64,000 nucleotides of DNA, taken from assembly GCF_028714215.1 (NCBI RefSeq), contig NZ_JAQTMS010000001.1:151949-215948 (forward strand). The letters are read 5' to 3'. This document shows, piece by piece, positions 19,824 to 28,199 of this stretch (positions are counted from its first letter, which is position 1; the number at the start of each line of letters is the position of its first letter). The notes below the pieces were generated by a model that was given only the letters and a program-made list of their open reading frames with translations, made no database searches and was not told the origin of the DNA. This DNA is from Rhodoferax sp. (GTDB taxonomy: Bacteria; Pseudomonadota; Gammaproteobacteria; Burkholderiales; Burkholderiaceae_C). Made by a program: the position numbers and the translations under genes.

Positions 19824-20065
19824 AGGCGATCCTCGTCAAGGGCAGACCTCTTCCGAGTACCTTTCTCAAGACCTGGTGTTCGATTTTGACGATCGGCTTC
19901 GAGCAATTGAGAAAGTCGCTTGAAGGTTGCAGTCATTCGCTGCGCTCCAAAACTGTCGTTAACGTTTGGACCCCCAGTGGGCAGCACGCGCCACAGAGGG
20001 GCGTCGGGATGTTTGCTGTCCGTATAGATTGGCCTGCTTTTCTGGATTTTGAAATTTAGGAACCT

Positions 20066-21136
20066 TTACTTTCTAAGTTCCTTTGTTTCGGGCGCTATGT
20101 AAAACATCTTCGTGAGCGCAGGAACTGCGGCCGCCTCAGGAACAACTAGCCACTGCCTCGGCTTGGGATCAGAAATTGGAACGGTGCCTGGTGGGAAGCG
20201 CGAGTCATTACCATCGGTTATGAATGCAAGGAAATACTTTCCTTGATCAGAAACCGTGAACTCTCCCGGTACGTTTCCTAACCCGTTTATCGAGTTACCT
20301 TTTTCTGTATTGATCGAGTAAGTTCCTGGCGACACATACAACTTTGTGTAAGCGCCATCTTTGAGGTCAATGACTTTCACGCCATTCAAATAGGTAACTG
20401 GCGACAATGGTGTTCCTGGGTCGGCATGTGGCCTCATGACATACAGTGTTGCGAGTCCGACAGGCGCGTCAGAAGACACGCTGAAGTTAACTACGCGGAC
20501 ATCAACAATTCCAGTTGCCATTCCGATAGCACGCAGCTTTCTTGCATGCCCTGGCAGCGTGACATACGCTCCATTGATCACGTAGGTTTGATCAGGATTC
20601 ACTCCACTCAACAGTTCATTCCTGGTTCGGCCAACAGCATCAAAAGGTGTATGGATAACAACGAATTTCGCTGCAGAGGGTATGGGAACAGAAATGAGTG
20701 CAACCCCGCAACGGAAAAGAGAGACGCAGGAATCGGGCGGTACCGTCGGTGATTTCTCCGTATAGGTTGAAGTCGCTATTTTTTCGTTGTCAAGAAACGT
20801 AACTGCCGGATGAAAATATGGTGCCCATGATCCGTCTTTTGTATACACGTTGCCGGCTTGTCCCAAAGCGTTTACGACAAGCGTGCTGCCGGGATTCAAT
20901 TTTGCAGGCAACTCAAAAGTGCGAAATCTGCTCCGTCCCAGGGGAAATTGAAAGACAGGGTCACTTGGACCAAAGTTAATCTGGGTCCCTTCGACTGCCA
21001 ATTTAGCCACTGGCATATCCGCGTATGCCTTACAACACACACTCGACATAGCTAGTCCTTCTTTTTGCGAGTCGACGCTTGCACACCCGGAAATCACAAA
21101 TACCCAAAAAACAAAAAGCACGCGAATGAAAGTCAT
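20066..21136 (-). CDS. MalM-like lipoprotein
   Basis: A 356-residue lipoprotein with the signal MTFIRVLFVFWVFVISGC (lipobox VISGC, Cys18). The N-terminal part (SVCCKAYADMPVAKL, then FGPSDPVFQFPLGRSRF) resembles the MalM family of maltose-operon periplasmic proteins. The C-terminal part (about aa 250-330, VTYLNGVKVIDLKDGAYTKLYVSPGTYS) resembles DUF2846-type beta domains. Function is unknown. It is convergent with the propeller lipoprotein; 242 bases lie between the stops and hold nothing I can identify. It is more A/T-rich than the core genes, as expected for acquired DNA. Confidence 0.65.
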   Translation of the reverse strand: MTFIRVLFVFWVFVISGCASVDSQKEGLAMSSVCCKAYADMPVAKLAVEGTQINFGPSDPVFQFPLGRSRFRTFELPAKLNPGSTLVVNALGQAGNVYTKDGSWAPYFHPAVTFLDNEKIATSTYTEKSPTVPPDSCVSLFRCGVALISVPIPSAAKFVVIHTPFDAVGRTRNELLSGVNPDQTYVINGAYVTLPGHARKLRAIGMATGIVDVRVVNFSVSSDAPVGLATLYVMRPHADPGTPLSPVTYLNGVKVIDLKDGAYTKLYVSPGTYSINTEKGNSINGLGNVPGEFTVSDQGKYFLAFITDGNDSRFPPGTVPISDPKPRQWLVVPEAAAVPALTKMFYIAPETKELRK

Positions 21137-21550
21137 AGCCTCCCCTTAAAAATCGCTTCTATTCTAAGGAGCACTATAGGCGAACTTGAATGGCCACGTC
21201 CGCTGCACAGCGGCCGGTCACGTTACTTACGAACCCGGGCCCAGACCCGTTATGCCGCGCCAGCGGCATGACAAGCAATATTCAAATGCTCGCGTACTCC
21301 ATGAATCTTTTCCTATGGCGCACCACGATAGCGAGTCTGAGCCGGCGCTGGCAAGTCCGGGAAGAGCCCATCGTGTTGGCCGTGAGGCGCAGCGGTTACC
21401 ACAGTCCTTCCCACTTCACCTTGATAAATGGATAACGGATGTTCTGCCACAACGGTGGGGGCATCTACGCTGCAGTTTCCACAAACCAGAGCTTGGCCCG
21501 GTACCAATGAAAGCGCTTCAAAACCCCTTCAAGCCACGATCCAAACCGGA
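21137..21550. other. islet right flank without a supported gene
   Basis: This stretch carries the probable promoter and leader of the minus-strand lipoprotein gene (21137-21180). The rest has only short overlapping open frames, none with a recognisable family or ribosome-binding site. One frame from 21186 runs into the tamB-tail copy and so encodes a chance fusion. Confidence 0.5.
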
Positions 21551-21824
21551 GAGCCTGTCGGGCAGTCTGGCCGAATCGCTGGGTCTGGACGAGTTGTCGG
21601 TGCGCGGCGCCGCCACCAGCAGCGCCGACGGAACCACCAGCGGCGCCACCGTCACGCTGGGCAAGCGCGTCTCGCGCAACTTCTACGTCGCCTACGAACG
21701 CAGCCTGGCCGGAGCCCTGGGCACCTTCTACATTTTCTACGACCTGTCGCGCCGTTTCACCCTGCGCGCCCAGACCGGCGAACAAAGCGCCGTCGACCTG
21801 ATTTTCACGCTGCGTTACGACTGA
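21551..21824 (+). pseudogene. tamB C-terminal fragment (duplicate)
   Basis: The last ~90 codons of tamB, from the LSGSLAESLGLDELSVRG segment to FTLRYD and the stop at 21824, are repeated in frame. They are fused at the 5' side to unrelated sequence. An open frame runs from ATG 21507 (MKALQNPFKPRSKPE) into it, so a short hybrid protein could be made, but with no signal anchor it could not act as TamB. Confidence 0.9.
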
Positions 21825-21877
21825 GCTGGCCGACGCCGGGCCTTACAATGCGACCCACCGCCGCCGTAGTTCAATGG
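21551..21877 (+). repeat. direct repeat, right copy (tamB 3' end plus tRNA 5' end)
   Basis: Partner of the repeat at 16985-17311. About six substitutions are visible, for example GGCCTGG to GGTCTGG and CGCTACGAC to CGTTACGAC. Most are synonymous in tamB. The copy supplies the natural upstream sequence of the tRNA-Arg gene. Confidence 0.97.
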
Positions 21878-21934
21878 ATAGAACGAGCGCCTCCTAAGCG
21901 CTAGATATGGGTTCGATTCCCGTCGGGGGCGCCA
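21860..21934 (+). tRNA. tRNA-Arg (anticodon CCT)
   Basis: A full cloverleaf can be folded by eye: acceptor GCCGCCG with CGGGGGC, D stem GTTC/GAAC, anticodon stem AGCGC/GCGCT around loop CTCCTAA (anticodon CCT), T stem ATGGG/CCCGT with loop TTCGATT, discriminator G and encoded CCA at 21932-21934. It reads the AGG arginine codon. Acceptor pair 4 is G-G rather than C-G, a mismatch also present in the truncated copy at 17294. The tRNA was probably next to tamB before the islet arrived. Confidence 0.95.
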
Positions 21935-22001
21935 GCCGGATGCCGTGGCGTCAGAATCATCGGCCAGAGAGGAGACCAGCGGCCGGTAGATCCTGAAGTA
22001 T

Positions 22002-22058
22002 TCCGTAATTATCGATCTAACAATCCGTAATTTACGACCACTAAATCCATAATTCACG
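22002..22058 (+). promoter_or_regulatory. three direct repeats spaced exactly 22 bp (putative operator array)
   Basis: TCCGTAATTATCG (22002-22014), TCCGTAATTTACG (22024-22036) and TCCATAATTCACG (22046-22058) start exactly 22 bases apart and end 5 bases before the ATPase start codon. The middle unit contains the palindrome CGTAA-T-TTACG. A 22-base period puts all sites on one DNA face, as expected for cooperative binding of a repressor. Confidence 0.55.
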
Positions 22059-22063
22059 GTACC

Positions 22064-23311
22064 ATGGTCACCATGAATTTCTCAACTCTTTACCCACGAC
22101 TCATTGAAGCGCGCATCGCGGAAGCGATGGCTGACACCCCGGTGGTTCTTGTCGCCGGACCGCGGCAGGCAGGCAAGACGACTTTGGTGCGCCAGATGGC
22201 ACAGGGGGAATTGCGTTACTTCACGCTTGACGACGAGTTGACCTTGCTCGCAGCCAAAGCAGATCCGGTAGGGATGATCCGTGGCCTGGACCGAGCCGTC
22301 ATCGATGAGATCCAGCGTGCCCCACAGCTACTTATGGCGATCAAGAAAAGTGTCGATGAAGATCGGCGTCCTGGTCGTTTCCTGCTCACCGGCTCGGCCA
22401 ATTTGATGGCCTTGCCGACCGTGGCCGACTCACTCGCCGGGCGCATAGAGGTACTTCTATTGCTTCCGTTGTCGCAAAGTGAGATGCGCGGGAATACGGC
22501 CAATTGGCTTGACGCTGCCTTCGCAGGAGACCTGCTCAAGGTGCCCGCCACGGTCGTGGGCGATGAAATGGTCGACGTTGTAATGCGCGGCGGTTACCCT
22601 GAGGCGGTCGCGCGCCCATCCGCGCGCAGGCGCACGGCCTGGGCCAGGCAATACCTCGATGCCATCCTGCAGCGCGACGTCCGTGATGTGGCCAACATCG
22701 ATAAACTTGACCAATTGCCGCGTTTCCTGCGCGGCTTGGCACAGATGTCGGGCCAGATGTGCAACTTCACCCAATTAGGTGGGCAGGTAGGCTTGGACAG
22801 CAAAACCGCAGCCCGATATTGCGGCGTGTTCGAACAAATGTACTTGCTCAAACGGGTTGAGGTCTGGGCCAGCAACCGGCTCAGCCGTGTGGTCAAGACC
22901 CCCAAACTTCAATTCATCGATTCCGGCTTGTTGGCCACCCTGATCGACCTGACGCCGGCTCAAGTGAGTCAGGACCGCACCCGGTTTGGCAATCTACTGG
23001 AGACTTTTGTTTATGGGGAACTGCTCAAACACAGCAGCACGGCCGAAGGAGACTATCGACTGCTTTACTACCGCGATCTCGATAAGTTTGAAGTTGATAT
23101 CGTCGTCGAGAATGCTGCCGGCCAATTGATCGGGGTCGAGGTGAAGGCGTCCGCCACGGTCAGCGAGCGCGATCTGCGGGGTCTGAAGAAGTTGGCCGGC
23201 GTCGTCGGCGAAAAGTTCAAACTGGGCGTGATTTTGTACGATGGCACGCAAACCCTGCCGCTGGGAGACGGCCTATGGGCTGCGCCGCTGTCCAGCTTAT
23301 GGGGGCAGTAG
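22064..23311 (+). CDS. AAA-family ATPase with DUF4143 domain
   Basis: A 415-residue protein of the AAA_14/DUF4143 group. Walker A is AGPRQAGKTTL (aa 31-41). Walker B is AVIDEIQRAP, and sensor LLTGSANLMALP follows. The C-terminal half (about aa 210-400) has the DUF4143 PD-(D/E)xK-like fold, with EVDIVVENAAGQLIGVEVKA providing the ExK-type pair. Such proteins are widespread, often mobile or accessory, and their role is unknown. An alternative start is Met4 (22073). It follows the tRNA-Arg gene directly and is preceded by a 22-bp repeat array, suggesting self-regulation. Confidence 0.88.
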   Translation: MVTMNFSTLYPRLIEARIAEAMADTPVVLVAGPRQAGKTTLVRQMAQGELRYFTLDDELTLLAAKADPVGMIRGLDRAVIDEIQRAPQLLMAIKKSVDEDRRPGRFLLTGSANLMALPTVADSLAGRIEVLLLLPLSQSEMRGNTANWLDAAFAGDLLKVPATVVGDEMVDVVMRGGYPEAVARPSARRRTAWARQYLDAILQRDVRDVANIDKLDQLPRFLRGLAQMSGQMCNFTQLGGQVGLDSKTAARYCGVFEQMYLLKRVEVWASNRLSRVVKTPKLQFIDSGLLATLIDLTPAQVSQDRTRFGNLLETFVYGELLKHSSTAEGDYRLLYYRDLDKFEVDIVVENAAGQLIGVEVKASATVSERDLRGLKKLAGVVGEKFKLGVILYDGTQTLPLGDGLWAAPLSSLWGQ

Positions 23312-23384
23312 TTCACAGGCGTGCGCCCCGGCGGCCAACCCAAGTGGTCCAGGGAGGTCGATCAGGGTAAATCCCGACACCGGC

Positions 23385-23412
23385 AAATTGCATTACAACC
23401 ATAATGTAAATT
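23385..23412. promoter_or_regulatory. inverted repeat upstream of TetR gene (operator)
   Basis: AAATTGCATTA (23385-23395) and TAATGTAAATT (23402-23412) match as inverted repeats at 9 of 11 positions around a CAACCA centre. It lies 17 bases before the TetR start codon, the usual place for TetR self-repression. Confidence 0.6.
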
Positions 23413-23429
23413 CAAAAACAGATGGACCG

Positions 23430-24038
23430 ATGGTCATGAACCTGCACCAAGCCAAAAGCGAACTCACCCGGGAGCGCCTGCTCAGCTCCGCACTGTGGGT
23501 GATGGAAGAAAAAGGAGCGGGTCAGATCTCCATTCAGGAAGTGGCCAGGGCCGCCGGCATGACCACGGGCGCGGTGCAACACCACTTTCCGTCCAAGGCG
23601 GCGCTGATGATGCAAGTGCTCAGCCGCCTGATCGAATCCCTTGAGAGCAGCAGCGACTTCTGGCCCTCGCCGCGCTGGGGCTTGCGGCGCCGGGCCGATC
23701 ATTTCGTGCGCCAAGCTTGGCAGCAGCTCTACAGCCAGCCGCGCTTTGCCACCGCCTGGTCGGCCTATCTGGCGGCGCGTGACGATGCCGCGATGACCGC
23801 GCACATTGTCGAACAACGCTCACTGCTTCAGCAACAGATGCGGCAAAAGTTCTTCGCCGTGTTCCCCGAATTGGCGCGCGGCCGGCAGGCCGAGGCGCGT
23901 TTTGCGTTGATTCTTTCGTCCCTGCGCGGCCTCGGCCTGGTCAACCCGTTCGCCCCCGCGTCCGTGATCGAGCCGCAGTTGCAGGTTCTGTCCCTAGTCA
24001 TTCAGACCTGGTCCGCCCCTTCCCAGGAAACCCCATGA
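23430..24038 (+). CDS. TetR-family transcriptional regulator
   Basis: A 202-residue regulator. The N-terminal helix-turn-helix is clear: ISIQEVARAAGMTTGAVQHHFPSKAALM (about aa 35-62). The C-terminal half is the ligand and dimer domain, which gives no ligand hint. The start is ATG 23430, or 23436 two codons later. The stop overlaps the start of the Bug gene (ATGA), and the esterase follows, so it most likely controls its own three-gene operon through the palindrome at 23385. Confidence 0.9.
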   Translation: MVMNLHQAKSELTRERLLSSALWVMEEKGAGQISIQEVARAAGMTTGAVQHHFPSKAALMMQVLSRLIESLESSSDFWPSPRWGLRRRADHFVRQAWQQLYSQPRFATAWSAYLAARDDAAMTAHIVEQRSLLQQQMRQKFFAVFPELARGRQAEARFALILSSLRGLGLVNPFAPASVIEPQLQVLSLVIQTWSAPSQETP

Positions 24039-25009
24039 AAACTGCACTGCGCTTGTTCCGCTTCGCCTGCCTGGCCGCCTTGGCCGGGAGCGCCTTGAGC
24101 ACCACGGCCCAGGCCCAGACACCGCTGCAAGTGATCGCCCAGCAACCGCCCGGGAGCGGCTCCGACGCGATGACCCGCGCCTGGGCCGAATGCGCATCGC
24201 GCCAGATCAACCAGTCGTTGGTGGTGCTGAACAAACCCGGCGCCAACGGCATCCTGGCCATCAACTACCTCAAGGCTCAGCCGGCCGATGGCCTGAACCT
24301 GATGTCGATCGGCATGTCGCAAATGAGCATCACGCCCTTTGTGCACAAGCAGATGCCGTACGACCCGATCAAGGACTTTGACGGCGTGGCGCTGATTGGC
24401 ACATCGCCGCTGGTGCTGGCGGTGCCGGCCGGGATGGGGATTCAGAATCTGGCCGATCTGGGAAAAGTGGCCCGCTCGCAAGCGGGTGGCATCAATTTTG
24501 GCTCGCCCGGCAAGGGCAGCCCGGCCCACCTGTTGACCACGGCACTGGCTGAGGCCATGAACTGGCCAGCCACGCATGTGCCTTTTGTGGGCGAGGGGGC
24601 CGGCCTGACGGCCCTCATGGGTCGGCAGATTCAGGCCATGACGCTGGTGATCGGCACCGCCGCGACGCAGGTCAAGGCCGGCAAGCTGGTGCCGTTGGCG
24701 GTGTTCGCGAGCGAGCGTTCCAGCCTCATGCCGGAGGTGCCCACCATCAGCGAAGCCGGTGGCCCCAAAATCCTGGCGCGTCCGGCATGGATCGCCATCG
24801 TCGCCAAGAAGGGCACGCCACCGGAGCTACTGGCCAAACTGAACGAGGCCACCAACAACTGCCGCAACGACAGCGCCTACGCGGCCCGCATGAATACCAT
24901 GAACGTGACGCTGACCGCCAGCAAACCCGCTGACGTGGTGGCCTGGGCGGCGCGTGACATCGCGGTTTGGAAACCGCTGATCGACAAGCTGGGCCTGGCG
25001 ATTGAATAA
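24035..25009 (+). CDS. Bug-family (TctC-type) extracytoplasmic solute-binding protein
   Basis: A 324-residue periplasmic binding protein of the Bug family, which is very expanded in Burkholderiales. A Sec signal ends at TTAQAQ (about aa 27). The ligand-binding signatures are present: IAQQPPGSGSDAMTRAWAE, NKPGANGILAINYL (cap strand), and DFDGVALIGTSPLVLAVP. Known members bind carboxylates. No TctAB membrane genes are next to it. Here the partner is a carboxylesterase, which suggests uptake of an ester or its acid, but this is inference. Confidence 0.93.
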   Translation: MKTALRLFRFACLAALAGSALSTTAQAQTPLQVIAQQPPGSGSDAMTRAWAECASRQINQSLVVLNKPGANGILAINYLKAQPADGLNLMSIGMSQMSITPFVHKQMPYDPIKDFDGVALIGTSPLVLAVPAGMGIQNLADLGKVARSQAGGINFGSPGKGSPAHLLTTALAEAMNWPATHVPFVGEGAGLTALMGRQIQAMTLVIGTAATQVKAGKLVPLAVFASERSSLMPEVPTISEAGGPKILARPAWIAIVAKKGTPPELLAKLNEATNNCRNDSAYAARMNTMNVTLTASKPADVVAWAARDIAVWKPLIDKLGLAIE

Positions 25010-26414
25010 GCCGTTGGCCGGCGCGCCCCGCCTGCAACTGCCTTGCGGCTGGATCGAGGGCACGCAGGAAGCCGGGCTGCACATCTTCAAGGGCCTTCCT
25101 TACGCCGCCGCGCCGACCGGAGCACTGCGCTGGCAAGCGCCTCAGGCCGCGCCCGCCTGGACCGGCACGCGCGTCTGCGACCGCTTCGGTCCGCTGGCGG
25201 TGCAGGCAGGCCTTGCGGGCAGCCACGCGCACAGCGGCGACTTCGATTGCCTGAGCCTGAACGTTTGGTGCCCGGCCGAAGCGGAACGCCCCTGGCCGGT
25301 CATGGTCTGGGTGCCGGGCGGAGGCTTTCTGCGCGGGGGTGCCGCCGACCCCTTGTACGACGGCAGCGCCATGGCGCGCCAAGGCATCGTCTTTGTGTCC
25401 ATCAACTACCGCATCGGCGTTGACGGCTTCATGCATTTTGACGATGCCCAGCCGAACCGCGGCCTGCAAGACCAGTTGGCCGCGCTGCGTTGGGTGCAGG
25501 ACCACATCGAGCTGTTTGGCGGCGACCCCCAGCGCGTGACGGTGGCGGGGGTGTCGGCCGGCTCCGGCGCCATCAGCCACCTCATGGGCATGCCGGCCAG
25601 CGCCGGCCTGTTCCAGCGCGTGGTCCTGCAAAGCCCCAGTCTGCAAACCCATGACCTGGAAGATGCCCAGCGCATCCGCCATGCACTGGCCGGCGTGCTG
25701 GGCGTGGCGCCCACCCGGGCCGCCTTGGCGGACGTGCCACTGGGTCCCTTGACGCAGGCGTTGTTCTCTTTTGTCGGCAACGAAAGCCTGAAGCAGCAAT
25801 GGGGCCTGCGGCCACGCAACTACTTTCCAGTGCGCCCGGTGATCGACGGGCGCATCGTGCAAGCCGCGCCACTGGCGGCGATCCAGAAACGTCTGGACCA
25901 AGGCACTGCGCGCTGGCCGGTCCTGCTGGGCTGCAATGCGCAAGAGATGCGCTTTTACCTGGTGCCCGGCGGCCAGATCGAGCGCATCGACGAGGCGAGT
26001 CTGAAACGCTTTGTGCAGGACATCGACGGGGCCGAAGCGCTGCTGGCAAAGTATGCCGCCCAGGCCCCCGAGGCCAGCGCCGGCGAGCTGCTTTGCCAGA
26101 TCCAGTCGGATTACTACTACCGGCAACCCGCCAACGCCCTGGCACAAGCCCTGCGCCAGGGCGGCTGCGAAACGCTGCAATATGAATTTGCCTGGCACTC
26201 ACCGCTACTCCAGGGTCGCATGGGCGCGGCGCACGCCATGGAAATCCCTTTTGTACTGGGCAACAGCGCTTCGGCGCGCGCCCAGGAATTCATCGGCGCC
26301 CAAGCCCCTGCGGCGCTGGCACAGGAGATGCACAGCTGTTGGTCGCGCTTTGTTCGGGGAGAACCCCTGCCCGAGTGGACCCGCCACGGGCAGTTGCCGA
26401 GGATCTTTGAATAA
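25002..26414 (+). CDS. carboxylesterase, type B family
   Basis: A 470-residue alpha/beta hydrolase of the type B carboxylesterase family. Landmarks are FKGLPYAAAPTGALRW near the N-terminus, DCLSLNVWCP, the oxyanion GGG (aa 106-108) and the nucleophile elbow GVSAGSG (Ser185); the usual GESAG has Val for Glu. The catalytic His is probably in GAAHAMEIPF. There is no signal peptide, so it acts in the cytosol. The start is TTG at 25002, which overlaps the end of the Bug gene by 8 bases, indicating coupling. Confidence 0.9.
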   Translation: MNKPLAGAPRLQLPCGWIEGTQEAGLHIFKGLPYAAAPTGALRWQAPQAAPAWTGTRVCDRFGPLAVQAGLAGSHAHSGDFDCLSLNVWCPAEAERPWPVMVWVPGGGFLRGGAADPLYDGSAMARQGIVFVSINYRIGVDGFMHFDDAQPNRGLQDQLAALRWVQDHIELFGGDPQRVTVAGVSAGSGAISHLMGMPASAGLFQRVVLQSPSLQTHDLEDAQRIRHALAGVLGVAPTRAALADVPLGPLTQALFSFVGNESLKQQWGLRPRNYFPVRPVIDGRIVQAAPLAAIQKRLDQGTARWPVLLGCNAQEMRFYLVPGGQIERIDEASLKRFVQDIDGAEALLAKYAAQAPEASAGELLCQIQSDYYYRQPANALAQALRQGGCETLQYEFAWHSPLLQGRMGAAHAMEIPFVLGNSASARAQEFIGAQAPAALAQEMHSCWSRFVRGEPLPEWTRHGQLPRIFE

Positions 26415-26441
26415 GCCCTGGGGCGCCGGCGCGGGCCGGGC

Positions 26442-28199
26442 TCAGTCGTCCATCTGCTGCAACAAGTACAGGCGCTGATAAATGCCTTGATCGATCGCCA
26501 TCAGTTGGTCGTGCGTGCCTTGCTCATGGATGCGGCCATGGTTGAGCACCACAATGCAATCGGCGCCGCGGATGGTGGAGAGCCGGTGGGCGATGGCGAT
26601 CACGGTCACCCGTCCATGCAATTCCGACAAGGCGGCCTGCACGATCTGTTCGGTCTGCGAGTCGATGTGCGCGGTGGCTTCGTCCAGGAACAGAATGCGC
26701 GGGTTGCCGGCCAGGGCACGGGCGATGGCAATCAGCTGCTTTTGACCGACCGACAGGCGGGCGCCACCCTCGCCCAGCAAGGTTTCGTAGCCCTGCTCCA
26801 GTTGCGTGATGAAGTCATGGCAGTGGGCAGCACGAGCGGCCGTCTGCACCGCCTCCAGAGACAGGCCCCGACCCATATCAATGTTTTCGCGCACGCTGGT
26901 GGCCAGCAGGAACGGATCTTGCGGCACCAGGCCCACATCGGCGCGGAATTGCTCATCGCTGAAATTGGCCAAGGGGATTCCATCGAGCCGGATGCTGCCC
27001 GATTGGGCTTGATAGAAGCGCAGCAACAGGCTCAGCAAGGTCGACTTGCCACTGCCGGTGTGGCCCACCAAACCGTAAAAACCCCCGGCCGGGATCTCCA
27101 GCCTGAGGTCATGCAAGACCACGGTGGACGGGTCGTAGCCGAAGCGAAGTTGCCCGATGCTGCCGGCACCCTGCGCGATGCGCTGCGGGCCCTTCATCGC
27201 CGCGGGGCGCTGCTCCTGCAGCAGCGCGTCGACCCGCGCCGCCGCCACCACGGCTTGCTGCAACTGGCCGAACTGCAGCGTGATCTGGATCAGTGGGTCG
27301 ACCACCCGACCGATATAGCTGACAAAGGCGTAAAGAACGCCGATCTCCAGCGCGCCGAGGGCGCGCTGGCCAAAACTGTAGATCACCAGCGCCAGCAACA
27401 AGACGTTGATCAGGTCCAGCATCGGGCGCAGCAGCCAGGCATTGACGCGCATCTCGTCGGTCCGGGCGCCCAGGTGCTGCTGGTTGGTGCGCTCGAACTT
27501 GTTTCGAAAACGTTGTTGCGCATTGCTGGCCTGCAATACCGCCATGCCGGCTATCGACTCCGACATCTGGGCATTGATGTCACTGCGCTTTTGCCGGGCC
27601 CTGGCCACCGCCGGCGCGCTCCAGCGCTGGTAGAACCAGACGATCACCACGACCGCCGGAATCAGTGTCAGCACGATCAGCATCAGGCGCCAGTCGAGCC
27701 AGGCCATGGCCCCCAGGGCGCCCAGCACCACAATGCTGCTGTCGAGCATGACGAACAGCACCTGCACGTAGAGGTTCTTGACCTGCTCCGTGTCATTGGT
27801 GACGCGGCTGACCAATTGACCGGTAATGGCCTTGTCGAAGAAAGCCATCGGCAGGCGCAGCACATGGCCGTACACCTCTTCGCGCAAGCGCCGCACCGAG
27901 CGCATCGCCACGCCGGCCAGGCGGGTCAGTTGGGCGTAGCGGATGACGCTGGCAACCGCACCGGCCAGCAGGATGCCGCCCAGCAGCAATGCAATGTCCA
28001 GCGAAACAAAACGCCGCGGCAACAGGTATTGGTCGATGAAGTACTTGCCCAGCAAAGGGCCCATGGCTTCCAGCAGCGCCGCGGCGATCAGCCAGCAGCA
28101 GCCCTTGACCACATGATGGCGCTCCGACCGCGCCGCGTGCAGCAGCAGTGCAATGGCCCGGCGCGTGTTGCGCGGCGGGGTGGCGGCTTCAGGCTGCAT
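26442..28199 (-). CDS. ABC exporter half-transporter, MdlB-like
   Basis: A 585-residue fused permease-ATPase. The N-terminal six-helix exporter domain (about aa 20-310) is followed by an ATPase domain with Walker A GHTGSGKST, signature LSVGQKQ, Walker B ILFLDEAT and the H-loop AHRLST. It pairs with the gene at 28189, from which it overlaps by 11 bases (ATGCAGCCTGA). Heterodimeric MdlAB-type exporters are thought to move lipophilic substrates; the substrate here is unknown. The longer frame to 28325 lies inside mdlA and is rejected. Confidence 0.92.
   Translation of the reverse strand: MQPEAATPPRNTRRAIALLLHAARSERHHVVKGCCWLIAAALLEAMGPLLGKYFIDQYLLPRRFVSLDIALLLGGILLAGAVASVIRYAQLTRLAGVAMRSVRRLREEVYGHVLRLPMAFFDKAITGQLVSRVTNDTEQVKNLYVQVLFVMLDSSIVVLGALGAMAWLDWRLMLIVLTLIPAVVVIVWFYQRWSAPAVARARQKRSDINAQMSESIAGMAVLQASNAQQRFRNKFERTNQQHLGARTDEMRVNAWLLRPMLDLINVLLLALVIYSFGQRALGALEIGVLYAFVSYIGRVVDPLIQITLQFGQLQQAVVAAARVDALLQEQRPAAMKGPQRIAQGAGSIGQLRFGYDPSTVVLHDLRLEIPAGGFYGLVGHTGSGKSTLLSLLLRFYQAQSGSIRLDGIPLANFSDEQFRADVGLVPQDPFLLATSVRENIDMGRGLSLEAVQTAARAAHCHDFITQLEQGYETLLGEGGARLSVGQKQLIAIARALAGNPRILFLDEATAHIDSQTEQIVQAALSELHGRVTVIAIAHRLSTIRGADCIVVLNHGRIHEQGTHDQLMAIDQGIYQRLYLLQQMDD

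Noticed and set aside
21186..21824. 212-residue open frame joining islet sequence to the tamB tail
   Set aside because: A chance fusion: the N-terminal half has no domain, and the C-terminal half is the duplicated tamB end without a membrane anchor.
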